A stretch of 64,000 bases of DNA from assembly GCA_963920765.1 (NCBI GenBank), contig OY987245.1, forward strand, positions 4,976,727-5,040,726. Reading direction: 5' to 3'. Positions 21,911 through 32,907 of the stretch are shown here, in pieces. Within the stretch, counting starts at the first letter, position 1. The number at the start of each line of letters is the position of its first letter. The translations under genes were made by a program, and so were the position numbers. The notes under the pieces were generated by a model that was given only the letters and a program-made list of their open reading frames with translations, did no database searches and was not told the DNA's origin. This DNA comes from Ulota crispa (Eukaryota > Streptophyta > Bryopsida > Orthotrichales > Orthotrichaceae).

Positions 21911-23014
21911 TTACAGAAGTTCCACAGGTCGATGAGTTTCATGGGACAGCTTAGACCCCGGATACGAGAACAAAGACTCGGAGTTTCTGAAGGTGCTCTC
22001 TGCCAAATCCTGTTCCGAAATCTCCAGGAGTGACGCAACGTGAGTGAGAAGAGCGCGGACGTTAGCAGGCTGGTTGAGTGCCGCCTTCCCAGGTCGTTGT
22101 TCTACGTTCCCTTCTTCACAGCATTTCGATTGTGAAGAAGGGGCATCAGGATCTCCAGAGACCCAGGCAAGCAGATCCGGTTCAAGACGAGGAAGAGCGT
22201 CAGGACAATCGGTTTCCAGCAGCAAGCGGTCAGAGGGCACGGCACGCCACACTCGTTGCTGTTTCTGCCGTTTGGGCGACGTAGCAAACCCTGAAAATGA
22301 AAAGTAAGCATTGTATTTCACCAACTCCTTGACTTGCTCCTGAGTTCCCATGAACGAATGCAGAATGATGCCCGCGGGGAAACGCCCCATCGCTTGGAGG
22401 AGATGCGTGAGAGGACCGAATGCTTGAACACAGTGCACCGCGACTGGTCGATGCAGCTCCCGTGCGAGATGCAGCTGTTGCTGTAAAACCTCCAGCTGAA
22501 GCTCCGCATCCACTTGTTTCCCTCTTCGGCTCTGGCAGAGTCCCACTTCGCCTATGGCCGCGGCGGGGTCGTTCTCCAGCATGAGCTTTAGCTTTGGAAG
22601 CCAATCCTTCGATCTCTCGTTCACGTACCAGGGATGTAGACCGTAACACGGGATCACTGACTTATGATCCTGAGCCATGTCTTTGACTGTTTGCCAATCG
22701 TTCTCTGATGTGCCGTTCACTGCGATCCACTCCACTCCGCGCTGTCTTGCTGCGAGAATCAGCTCCGGTGCTTTGTGCAGTATGCGGCTGTCTTGCAGGT
22801 GGCAATGGACGTCGAACAACGCGATTCTTCGTGCTGCTGCCATCGCCGTTCTAAGGCCCTGGCACTCCGCTTCTTTCCTCCTCGTCAAATTGAGACTCGA
22901 GCTAAGTCCTGCACACACCTCTGCGGCATCAGTCGTTCTCGCGCAAACCCTAATTCGATCGCTGAGCTCAAAAATGTCCACGATCAGTTGTTTTGCCGAT
23001 CCGAAAACGGGCAT
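21911..23014 (-). CDS. TatD-family metal-dependent hydrolase
   Basis: TatD-family enzymes are TIM-barrel hydrolases, several of which are metal-dependent DNases. From the ATG at 23014 the frame gives 367 residues in one exon. Metal and active-site residues are all visible: HCH at 70-72 in FDVHCHLQD, Glu156 in IGEVGL, His194 in AVHC, His219 in ILHSF, and Asp269 in LLETDCP. The family core starts near residue 65, so the first ~57 residues are extra. Either they are an organelle-targeting or poorly conserved extension (few acids at first, Arg-rich), or translation starts at the internal Met (22843). Residues about 285-320 (DAPSSQSKCCEEGN...) form a loose insert. A decayed copy of the gene tail lies just downstream. 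Eukaryotic TATDN-type substrates are uncertain. Confidence 0.9.
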   Translation of the reverse strand: MPVFGSAKQLIVDIFELSDRIRVCARTTDAAEVCAGLSSSLNLTRRKEAECQGLRTAMAAARRIALFDVHCHLQDSRILHKAPELILAARQRGVEWIAVNGTSENDWQTVKDMAQDHKSVIPCYGLHPWYVNERSKDWLPKLKLMLENDPAAAIGEVGLCQSRRGKQVDAELQLEVLQQQLHLARELHRPVAVHCVQAFGPLTHLLQAMGRFPAGIILHSFMGTQEQVKELVKYNAYFSFSGFATSPKRQKQQRVWRAVPSDRLLLETDCPDALPRLEPDLLAWVSGDPDAPSSQSKCCEEGNVEQRPGKAALNQPANVRALLTHVASLLEISEQDLAESTFRNSESLFSYPGSKLSHETHRPVELL

Positions 23015-23894
23015 CACACGATAAATTTAGGAAACAAATGCTATGGTTGTGGTCTCGCAAATTTTATTTAGGTCTACCTCCAAGAGATGGGAATGGAAAA
23101 ACATCCTCGGAATAAGGAAAATTAGAGGTACTCTCTCACCTTTTTCACTCATTCTTAACCCCTCAACGTCGACGAGGACGAAAAAAAAAAATTCTCCGTC
23201 GTTTTTTATCTGATTTTTTTTCAGAAGTGACCATAAACAGATGGTTCATTATGGAAGAAAAATAATTACCTCTTGAGATGCATTCACTTTTTTTTGTATC
23301 CAAATTGTGATAAGATTCAAAAATATGGTGTTAGCTCCCAAGCTGCCCTTTTTGCAATTTTCATGAGGGCATCATGCATTGTTGACTTTTCCAATTTTTT
23401 GAAGCAATACTACTGGTACTCATGTGCAAAAAATTGTGGATTGCTATAGGCAAGGCAAGCCACTATGATCTATTTGTTCTTTAAGGGTTAATGGGGATAT
23501 GTCACTCTATCATTGAATAACTAAGAGCAGTTCCACCCGTATGCTAAAATATTGAGCTAGGAACACTTTTGGATGAAATGAGACCAATTGGTGCTTGGAC
23601 TTGCTAAAATATTCTTTCCTCCATTGTAAAATTTGCAATTTTCTAGTGCACGGCAACTCCTCTAAAAATTATTTTTCTTTGATCAATTAATAAATTGAAT
23701 AAGCAAAGATGAAAATTCTATCTACTTTTTCAAGCAAGGAGGCTTGTTATTGGTTAAGCACTATTTTGCCTACTTGCACATGTGGGAGAAAATGCTGAAC
23801 AACATGCAAAAGGAGGATCATTTTGTTTCCCCAAGACGATTTCCAATTGATGTGATGGAGATGCTCTAATCAAAATTTAAAATAGAGTTAACCA

Positions 23895-23953
23895 TTTAGA
23901 ATATATATATTTAGAATATATATAAATATATATAAATATAAATATAAATATAA

Positions 23954-23993
<40 letters not shown>

Positions 23994-24125
23994 TTATATA
24001 TATATGTATATATATATATATTTATATATTTATATATTTATATATATATGTATATATATATATATTTATATATTTATATATTTATATATATATGTATATA
24101 TATATTTATATATTTATATATGTAC
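23895..24125. repeat. (TA)n/TATTTATA low-complexity tract
   Basis: About 230 bp made only of A and T (plus single G in TATGTATA), with higher-order tandem units of roughly 50 bp containing ATATTTATATATTTATAT and ATATATGTATATAT. It is a compound microsatellite/minisatellite. Confidence 0.9.
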
Positions 24126-24639
24126 GCATAAGATTGGCATGTGTATCCATGTGCAATTAGATCCTTCATAGAAATGGTTAGAGAGAGCTACTTGACCTTG
24201 GAAACCAATGAATTATGGAAGTTTTGAATTTGAAGATTATAAATTCAAATTCAAGAATGACGAGATTTTTCAACCGAATTATTTTCAAAATATACAATTT
24301 TACATTCTTGTTGCCTTATTACACAAGGTTAATAAGAAAGGATTGTAATTTTTGGAACTATTTTTTGTTCAGCTTGCTGCTAAAATGAGGTACACCAATT
24401 AGAGTTATGATACTTATAGTACTTTAGTGCAAAATAATCAGTCATGGTATTAATTTAAAAATTATGGTGAAAATTAGTTAGACAAATATTATTCATGTTG
24501 ACATTTATTGTTGTAATATTATTAATGTGGTTGATATTGAGTGTTTTAGTTTGTAATTAGTGTTACCAATATTAATATCATAGTTAGTGTAGTGAGAGTA
24601 AAGAGTGAGTTTTGACTTGATAACATCAATTCCCTAGTA

Positions 24640-24986
24640 AGGTAGGAGGCTCATAAACAAATAATCTAAGGGCTGAAACTCAAGTTTGGAGAGGTGGAAC
24701 TTCTCAAAATGCTTTTTAGTAAATTTTTCTTGAAAGACAAGAAGAATTGACAGCTAACCCAATTTGTTTCATATTTTTTGGAGTTTTATGGAATTAATCA
24801 TGAAATTTTGGAGTTGAAGTGGCATAGGGTTCTAAAACCACCCACCTCCTTTAAATGTACACTAGTTATACATTGTTGAAACCTATGAAAAATAACATGA
24901 AACCTATGAAAAATAACATGTACAACGGATTACATTTGAGAAGGTGGAGGGTTTTAGAGCCTGGAAGGTTTTAGGGCCTCCTACCT
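24640..24986. mobile_element. TA-flanked MITE, AGGTAGGAGGCTC ends (copy 1)
   Basis: 347 bp bounded by TA on both sides; left end AGGTAGGAGGCTCATAAAC, right end reversed AGGTAGGAGGCCCTAAAAC. The TA duplication and size suit a Tc1/mariner-type MITE. It contains a perfect 21-bp tandem duplication at about 24877-24918 (unit AAACCTATGAAAAATAACATG minus its last base is 20 bases). Other copies: 32300-32612, 34190-34791, 56776-57103 (reverse orientation) and a worn one at 14650-14790. Confidence 0.75.
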
Positions 24987-25323
24987 TAGTTGCTGAGAAC
25001 AAACGATGAGATTATAAAGAGGATGATAAAACAGAGGGACTGGCATTGACACCTGTAGATAAGGTCATATAAGAGGAAGGCTCAACTCTCAAGCGATATT
25101 AGAGAAGGTGATATAAGAGAGGGGCTCAAGCGACATTAGAGAAGTTCTGAAGCTGTGTCTAGGAGGACCTTCTCAGCTCCTCCATTCTGCAGGACTGATG
25201 CTCCTGCAATAGATTGACGATCGCGGTGTTTTCTGTGCATCGCGAAGCAGTTCAGCTTACCGACATGAAGTGGTGGAATTCGCGTCTCCAGAGGGAATAG
25301 TAGAATTTACCGGTTTGAAGTCA

Positions 25324-28300
25324 ATGGAGCAGAAGGCGGATGAAAAAGAAGAAGACCTATTTCCAGTGCAATGGACTGTCCAAAGTGCTTCGTCTCAGAG
25401 TGACCTCCATCCGGGTTCCAATATCCTGGGCGGAGCTTTGGACAAGCCATGGCTGACACACACGCCTACAGACGACGCTTGGTTGTGTTTGGAGCCCTGC
25501 CCGCCCACGGCGTTCAATCGCTTGGAAGTTGTGAACGCAGGATCGGCGCTTTTGGAGATTCACGGCCTGCGAGACGATGTGGCAGGGGATGCTGAGAGTG
25601 ATTACGAGCTCCTGTTGTCAGCTCAGCAGGTGATTACAGTCTTGCTTAAAACAAAACAAAAAAATTAGGTTAGCATTTCAACCTGCGAGAATGGAGATGC
25701 TTATCGAGATTTCTAAGGGACTGAACTTCGTGAGAAAATAAGTTCGGTTGACTAGAAGCATACAGGTAGTTTACCATCACTCCGCCCCTATTATCACTTC
25801 TCTATCTTCAAAAATCCATATCTTTTAGGGTTTAGTTTCAAATCCAAGTTTACAAGTATTGCAAGAAAAGTCTAAGAGTCCTTTACTAGTGCAATTTTTT
25901 TTCCATTTGGCCTAAATTTGCAAAAGATATAATGTACTAGCTATGAAAACCTTAGTTAACATACAATCTATTGTCCCAACGCCTTAGCTATAGCAATGTC
26001 AGTTGCAAAATGCCAAACATAAATGAAAATTGTCAACTAAGTTAGCACTTATGGATGACCACAAAGGCCAAAGAAAGGAAGAAGTCCAGAGATGAAAATG
26101 ACAAAATATGATCATGCATGACAATGAAAACCTTTAAGGAAGTGATAATAGGACAATTTCAAATTTGAGCAAAACCTTGACCTTACCTTATTGAAACCTT
26201 GATAACTAACTCATACTTCACTCATTTAAAAATTTGGAACTTGATACAAAACCCTGACTTGATTATCTTTTAGATGATACCATAATCATGACTTTTGGTA
26301 TATTGTAGAATTTTAAATTAATATTTGAGTTAAGGCCCAATGATAATAGGGTAAACTGCCTGTAGGTTGTTTTGATTTTCCTTTCAAGTCTCGTGTTATA
26401 TGTCCAGATGCGGCTCTGGATTACTAAACCCTCGCTATGTTCATTCAAGGCTCTGCAAGGGCTTGATTATCAATTTTAGTACCTCCGGAGCCATGGCTTT
26501 TTTCACCTACAATCGAAACCCGATCATTTCAATATTTTGTTTGATTTTTAGACCTAGTTTGCAAATTCTATTCATATGATAGATATCCTGCCGTTGTCGT
26601 AACCTCAAAGCTTTAATAATTTGACTCAACTTTTTCTAGAAGGTTGTGTTGATCGAGGTTTTTTTTTTTATTTGAGAGAATTTGGTACTGTACTTTGCCC
26701 TTAAGAGTATATTTGTGCATTTGAATCTCAATAAGCTTCAAATTCCTATATTGGCATTGGGGTAAGAACTGCGTTGTAACTTTCCATCCATTTTTCCTCA
26801 CCTGTCGTAGAAAACTAGATGATGTGAGGTGGAATGCGTGCTCTGGGGAATATTGTAGGTAATTTAGAGTGCGAATGGATAAAGGGCATGCTGTATGTAT
26901 TCAACGAATCTCCATGAATTGCGGTGTATTAACCAGGCTTTGATAAGTTTTGGATTTGGAAGCTGGTACTATGGCCTCTTGCAAAATCGTTGTAGAAGCC
27001 ATTTTGCAAAGAGAGGCAACTGACGTTAGGGTTGTTTCAAGTTTTCAGGTAATGTCAGTGAAAGATTTGATGAGCAAGAGCAACCGTAATCAAGCCTTTT
27101 TCTATGACATCGATGGTACGCATAAACTGGCGTCTGTTGCTGCTCAACAACGGTAACAAACCTGCATCTATCCTGCTCTCTCTTTTTTCTGTGGTCAGGA
27201 GCTTGCTAGAGTAGCGCTTCTGGAATCTTTGAAGCAAGCAACAACCCGTGGCATTGTATTCGCTTTATAAAGTTCTGGACATGCTTCAAGGTGCTCTATG
27301 AAGACCTTCGTATACCCTAAACCTTACGGGGCGAGGCAATTAGGGTTTGTGATACGGTTGGAGTCTCTTAGATCGTTCAAGGTATCCTGCTTTCAAAAGT
27401 CTACGAAAATGGGGACACTTGGGAACTATTTATTAACATTTGATTTGAATAACTTCTTTAGGGTCCTTTGTACTTCTGATAGGTCTTCAAAGCCTTCAAT
27501 ACATTATAGAACGCTCTGTTTGCACGGCAGGTCCTCAATACTACTTCGCTGCCCATCTCTTAACTGCACTTTGCAAGACATATAGTGCATGACACTTATA
27601 ACCAACAACTATTGGCCAGACAAGAAATACTAAAGCACAACACATATACTCATTAGCTCAAAAGTAATTCCATCACTAAGCGGGACAAATCCTAAGCTTC
27701 ATCTTGGTGGACTCTAATTTTTGATAACTTCTTTTTTGACGAAACCTTAGGCTAACCACTTGAATTGAGAGTTGTTGGTTATATGTGTCATGCACCATAG
27801 AAACTCTGGAAGCTCACCAAGTGCCTTTGTTATTGATGTTACAGATGGAGAAAGATACGCGTTCATTGTCGCCAACCATTTGGCACATCTGAACATCGTG
27901 CATGCATAGGTCTGGCGTATATCAACTTCACGCTGTGCCCCTGCAAATCCAAATCCAACAATTCAGCCCAATTTTCCAATTCAAAGGTGAATCCTGCAGT
28001 GATCAACACGAAGAGAAAAGTTCCTTCATGGCTATCCTCCAGTGAGCCTACTGCTGCTGACGAATTGTCAGAGAAGAAACCTAGAGCAAAGCCTCATCGA
28101 GATGTAGTCAAGTTTGATGCAGACGAGGGCAACAATGGTTTTGACGTCGAAGATCCAAAACAAGGCGGGAGTTTGAAACTTGAATCCGAAACTTTGAAAG
28201 GCAAAGTGGTTACTTCGACGAGGGAACACTCTGCTCACGAGGGTATGGTGGCTGATAGTAATAAAATTGGAGAAGAGCGGGCAACAGGGAGATCTTCTTT

Positions 28301-30883
28301 GAAGAGACGAAGTTGTGATGCACAGGAGTCGGAAGGTAAGGAGACAAAGAAAGCCAAGGATGAGAAAGAAAGCTCCACCAGGGTTGGCTCTGTAGTATCC
28401 GCTGACAATGCGCTTTCAAAAGTTCCTACTAGTGAAAGTGCAGACAATGAGTTTGGTGGAGATCAAATAGACAAGAAACGTGATGGTCTTTCTCACAGAA
28501 CTGGAGGTAAGTCAGTACAAGGAGAATCCTCTCAACGGAAGCCGCACCTGTCTACAGAAGAGAATAGCAAAGATGGCCCAGAGCGAGATTTCTCAAAATT
28601 GCTGGTGAAAATTCTTTAACGCATCAATCATTTCATGTGCTTCAAAATGTTGCGTTTGAGGGTTATGTTTCGTTCTCACTATCCAAACTGGTCAGTTGTT
28701 CTCTATACTTGGTTTGTACATATTGGCCTTTTTCTTTTTCTAAGTTGCAAAGGTTGCTCTGGTCTTGCAGGAGGGTGTGGTCTTTACTATTTCTGGAATA
28801 CAAAATCCAGAAAGAGGACAGCTGCGAATTAAAGGACTCGACATGGGCGCCCAATATCGGCCGGATTGGAGCACAGATTGCACAGTTCTTGTGTGCGCGG
28901 TAATGGATACCCCAAAATTTAAGCAAGTTCAAGCACATGGTGGATCCATCGTTTCCAAGGTATCTAATTGGTGAATATATTTGCAAGAGTGTGAATAGAA
29001 AGTACTTGCAGTGTTCCTGTCCTTGTTTTCTATGTATCTGTTCTCTATGGGGATGCTATGCAAGAATAAACTAGGTCTGTTTGTGCATGTACATCGTTTG
29101 AAGGTAAGTTATTAGTTCATGTGCTCTCAAGCTGCTTGCTATGTGGATCTGATTTTGATTGCAGCTTTAAGACCATGCAGGATTTCATATCGGAGTGCCA
29201 CAAGAAGCGCAAGCTCGTGGATTTTGAGAGGTGATTTTTACTCATGCTTAACTTTGTTATTGTCTGCTTATAATGTAATGCGCACAACCCTCTTCTTACT
29301 TAGGCTACTTCGTGCTGACCAAATTTGGTGCATGTCTTTACAGATTCGTTATGAACAAGGGCAGACCATGGAGATTGCTAGGTCAGTTTTTTATGGACAA
29401 CTCATATTTGATGTTAACTTCATACGTCTGTTTGAATGAACAAATTGACACTAGTGTTCTGGAGAAGTCTTCCGATATCAAAAACTAAAATCAACAGCTT
29501 TTTGGTGTTTGGGGTCTGGTATTGCGTGCTAACATGTTCTTACTAGCTGTGATACAATCTTCTTATTAGTCTGCCATTAGATGTTTGCTCTTGATCTGAG
29601 CACTACGTAGGATATTAAACTATGTAAGTATTATTTACCGCACTGCAGAAAAAGAAGTGAAGCGGAGGGTAAATTGTGGATCTGTGGAAGAGATTCGAAA
29701 GTGGGCTCAAGAGGACTTGACATTGATAACCGATTGGCTGCTTCAACAAGAAACAAAGGTACTGCACAGAAGTCTTGCTTTTCATTATTTATTTTTGCTT
29801 GGCTTCGTTTAACCCGGGAGCGCATAATGCACTAACAGATTCACTTCCACTCAATGAATGGATTTTAGTAACCTTGATATAGAAGAATAAGTTTGTCCCT
29901 GCTACATTAGGTCCCTTTTGTAACCAAGCAATTGTTTCTTTTAAGTCCTCTTCATACCGTTTTCTCTCATCTTTGTGATGTATTGGTGGTGATACAGCCT
30001 GATCCTGCGGACCTAGATTCTACAGCCGCTCAAGGTATACAGGTTTGCCTTGAGGATGTCGTCAAAAGTCTAACAGAGAATCAGGTGAGTTAATTGACCA
30101 TGCAGTACGTTTGTCAAAAAAACTTGCAATTTTGTTTATAAGATTGAAGAATTTGGTTTGGACTTCAATTCCTGTTGCTTTTGTTGTGCTACGAGTATGA
30201 AGATGTAGTTTCCTAGTTTAAGTTTCATACTCAAGAATTACTTATGAGCATGAATTAAACGTGGTGCTATATCTTTCGAGCAGGGATTGAGCGGTATCAT
30301 GGAGAACTGGGGTTTCCTTCCCAGAGCAGTCAAGGAGCTGGCAGCCATCGAAGAGGGCTACACAGAAATTCCCACGTCAATTCTTCAAGAAGCTGAAAGG
30401 CTCAAGGGCATTTATAACGATTTCCTGGCATCTGCAAAGAAATCAGCAAACATTATTGACGACCAAAAGAAGGGGTACGTGTCGCAATCCTGCCATGTTT
30501 CCTCTTCAACACTCGTAATATGCACGGTGGCTATGTTTGCAGTGAACTCGCATGCTCAGATTTTGTGCAGAGATTGCCAGTAGCTTCTTATCGGTATTCA
30601 CATCAGGCTGGGCTGTTTTTACGACATTGACCAACACTCAAATAATGTAGACGAAACTATACTGCGTATGAATTTTCGTACTAAAGTACTGAGTTTCTTT
30701 TGTATATTGTGCACCAGTAGGGACGAGGAAGACGAAGTTGATGACGATGCTACAGAAGTTATGTCAGACGTGGATTCACAAGAAACTGTTGATTATGATT
30801 CGGATGAAACTACACTCCTGGACTCAGAAGCCATTCTGGAATGTACACACAACCTGATGCAGAGGTTTTCCAGAAATAAGTAA
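25324..30883 (+). CDS. XRCC1: XRCC1 with an animal-like N-terminal domain
   Basis: XRCC1 is the scaffold of base-excision and single-strand-break repair. Eleven exons fit in phase: 25324-25629, 27049-27152, 27291-27381, 27987-28604, 28771-28959, 29181-29230, 29344-29381, 29649-29758, 29998-30084, 30284-30474, 30718-30883; 649 residues. Exons 1-3 (residues 1-167) match the XRCC1 N-terminal beta-sandwich of animals: VQSASSQSDLHPGSNIL, SDYELLLSAQQVMS, LASVAAQQ, YPKPYGARQLGFVIRL. Exon 4 opens with TKRKVPSWLSS, where flowering-plant XRCC1 begins, and encodes a disordered linker with basic nuclear-signal-like patches. Exons 5-7 encode the single BRCT domain (GVVFTISGIQNPERGQLR, PKFKQVQAHGGSIVSK, FISECHKKRKLVDFERF). 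Exons 8-11 encode the plant-conserved tail (EEIRKWAQEDLTLITDWL) and an acidic end. There is no second BRCT. The start ATG is the only in-frame one before the domain. Exon 3 has the least typical acceptor (TTCAAG). Confidence 0.93.
27585..27795. mobile_element. MITE in XRCC1 intron 3
   Basis: A 211-bp element with 22+ bp inverted ends GTGCATGACACWTATAACCA (one mismatch between the two ends) lying between XRCC1 exons 3 and 4. No coding capacity. The terminal GGTGCA...ATAACC pattern recalls the foldback in patatin intron 1 (38640-39067), whose right end also finishes GCACCATAG, so the two may be relatives. Confidence 0.7.
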
Positions 30884-31651
30884 AAGTGGAATCTGCTACA
30901 TGGCCCTGCTGGACTGGATATCTATTGTCATGGCTAACTTTGGAGACTGAGCCTTGGGCGTTCTGTCGTGGCTGATCGACAGAGAATGGAAGCAGAGGGC
31001 TTGTTGAATTTGAAATTTCCTTTCTACTTGAGTTTTTTTGTTTTCTTTGGAGACCAAGTCTTGAAATTCGTCTTTCATATTCATGTTGGGCGGGTTCTCT
31101 AAACTACCATGGTTGTGCTGTAAGGTGGAGGATACTAATAACGGCGAGTGGTACAAGCAGGGCTTTGCTCAATGGCTATGGCCACTGCTTTTTGAAGAAA
31201 TGAAAATGGGTTGTTTACTGTAGTGGGTTATACAACCTGTCGCATTAAAATTATGTAAGCAATTCATCCATGGTGATGAAAGATTTGTTCCCAACTTTGA
31301 ATCTATATAAGAAAATTGTATATTGTGATGAAAGTTTGAAACAAATAGATCTGGCTTTCATACGCTAAACTGATGTCTTCCCGTAACACTCTAGATTGAT
31401 CTCCCAAATATCGCTGTGATGCTAGGTGATATTTCACGTAGATCATTTACGTTGACTCCTGAAGGTCACAAGGTATGTTGAAGATGTTTAGAGATTCATT
31501 AGATTCTTATGTAACATGGAGGAATTTGTTGGAGTATGTTATGTGAAGTAGAGTAGTAGTTTTTGAGGTTAAGATTTTTATCCATGTGGTTGTATCTGCT
31601 AAACCTATTAATTATAATTTAATAAAAAGTTTAAAGTCAATGTTCAATTCA
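30884..31651. other. XRCC1 3' flank
   Basis: About 770 bp of noncoding DNA after the XRCC1 stop codon. The first 350 bp or so is moderately GC-balanced and probably includes the 3' untranslated region; the rest is AT-rich. No gene or repeat recognised. Confidence 0.5.
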
Positions 31652-31949
31652 TTAACCCCTAAATGCCCAAGGCCTTTTTTGAGCTTTTAGGAATTTGCTC
31701 TAAACTAAACAAAAAGCCAACATTTTGATAAGTTGTATCAATTTTATTTATAATGTAACCGTAAGAATTCAAATTAGACATGTTAGACATCACATAGGAA
31801 AAGAAAACACTACAATACCACTTATGGATTGAAAGATTATAACGTTGTATCAAGAGGGTGTTAAAACTGCAAAAATGACTCAAAGTCTTTCAATCCTCTG
31901 TTCACATGTCAAATCTATAATGTTGGTCACCAAAAAAATATGAGGTTAA

Positions 31950-32907
31950 CCCCTCAAGGCCCAAGGGGACCAAAACTGTCCTTCCTTGTTTGTGATTTGG
32001 GATGCCTAAATTTTCTTCATGATTAATTACAATGATTTTTTTTTTAAGTTCTTGTTGCAATATTGTTTTAGTATCAAAAGTCTAATTTTGAAAATGATTA
32101 ATTATGATTTTTTTATTTAAGATTTTGTGCAAGGGTGTCCATTGCAAATCTTCACTTTCTAGTGTTGAGAGCTCTTGGAAATGAGCCTAAAGTACATTAG
32201 AACTTGGAGAATTAATCACATTAGAAGCTTAATTTAAAATGTTGTAGAGTAGATTTTAAGAAGCCATAAATTGATTAGGGTTACACATGTTGTACTCTAA
32301 GGTAGGAGCACCCATAAACATCAAACTAAGGGTTTTGAACATGATGACTATTAATTAACAACTAGCAAATTATAGGATCCGATTAGGAACAAAAAAAAAT
32401 GAGTTTGCACTTTCAAATGTATTATTTGGATATTGTGAGAATAAGTTATGAATTTTTAAAGAGCAAACTGCCATTGCACCCATAACCACTTTTAGGAATT
32501 CATGTTCACATGTTGTACATTCTTGTCATTACATCTATTCACTTCCACAGATTTTCCAAGATTTCAAAAGTGACAGTTATGGGGACACTGACGCTTATGG
32601 GTGCTCCTACCTTACATACTCATATTTTTTTGGTATCCTCAATTTTAAGTTTGAGGTGTGAAAAGAGGATTAAAAGACTTCAAATCACTTTCACAATTTT
32701 AACACCCTCTTGATCAAATGTTATAATCTTTCAATCCATAAGAGATATTGTTGTGTTTTCTTTTGTTATGTGATCTCTAACATATCTAGTTTGAATTTGT
32801 ACGGTTACAATTTATAAAAAATTGATGCAACCTATCAAAATGTTGACATTTTGTTTATCCAATAATAGATTCTAAGATACTCGGGAAAGAGCATGGGCCT
32901 TGAGGGG
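31950..32907. mobile_element. Inner piggyBac-like TTAA element
   Basis: TTAA at 31946-31949 and 32908-32911 bracket perfect inverted ends (TTAACCCCTCAAGGCCCA on each side, 18 bp including TTAA). Its left part matches the reverse complement of 32912-33265 and its right part matches the reverse complement of 31656-31945, so it is the same family as the outer element, in inverse orientation. A TA-flanked MITE (32300-32612) interrupts it. Confidence 0.8.
32300..32612. mobile_element. TA-flanked MITE, AGGTAGGAG ends (copy 2), third nesting level
   Basis: 313 bp bounded by TA; ends AGGTAGGAGCACCCATAA are perfect inverted repeats. It lies in the middle of the inner piggyBac-like element, making a three-level nest. 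Same family as 24640-24986 by its AGGTAGGAG ends; the interior differs. Confidence 0.75.

Larger units (their letters stand above)
23015..25323. other. MITE-rich divergent intergenic region between TatD and XRCC1
   Basis: The two genes face away from each other, so both promoters lie here. Contents seen: a weak TTAA-bounded pair (23155-23491, ends CCCCTCAA/CCCTTAAA), a MITE-like pair GAGCAGTTCCACC / GGAGATGCTC (23522-23871), a TA-rich low-complexity tract (23895-24125), and the MITE at 24640-24986. No open frame is supportable. Confidence 0.55.

Noticed and set aside
23155-23491. TTAA-bounded piggyBac-like MITE
   Set aside because: TTAA-CCC is present at both ends, but beyond the first five or six bases the ends do not match, so it may be coincidence in AT-rich DNA.
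27197-27264. Alternative XRCC1 exon after the strong TGGTCAG acceptor
   Set aside because: Both phases compatible with exon 2 meet stop codons at once, and the content does not match the family.
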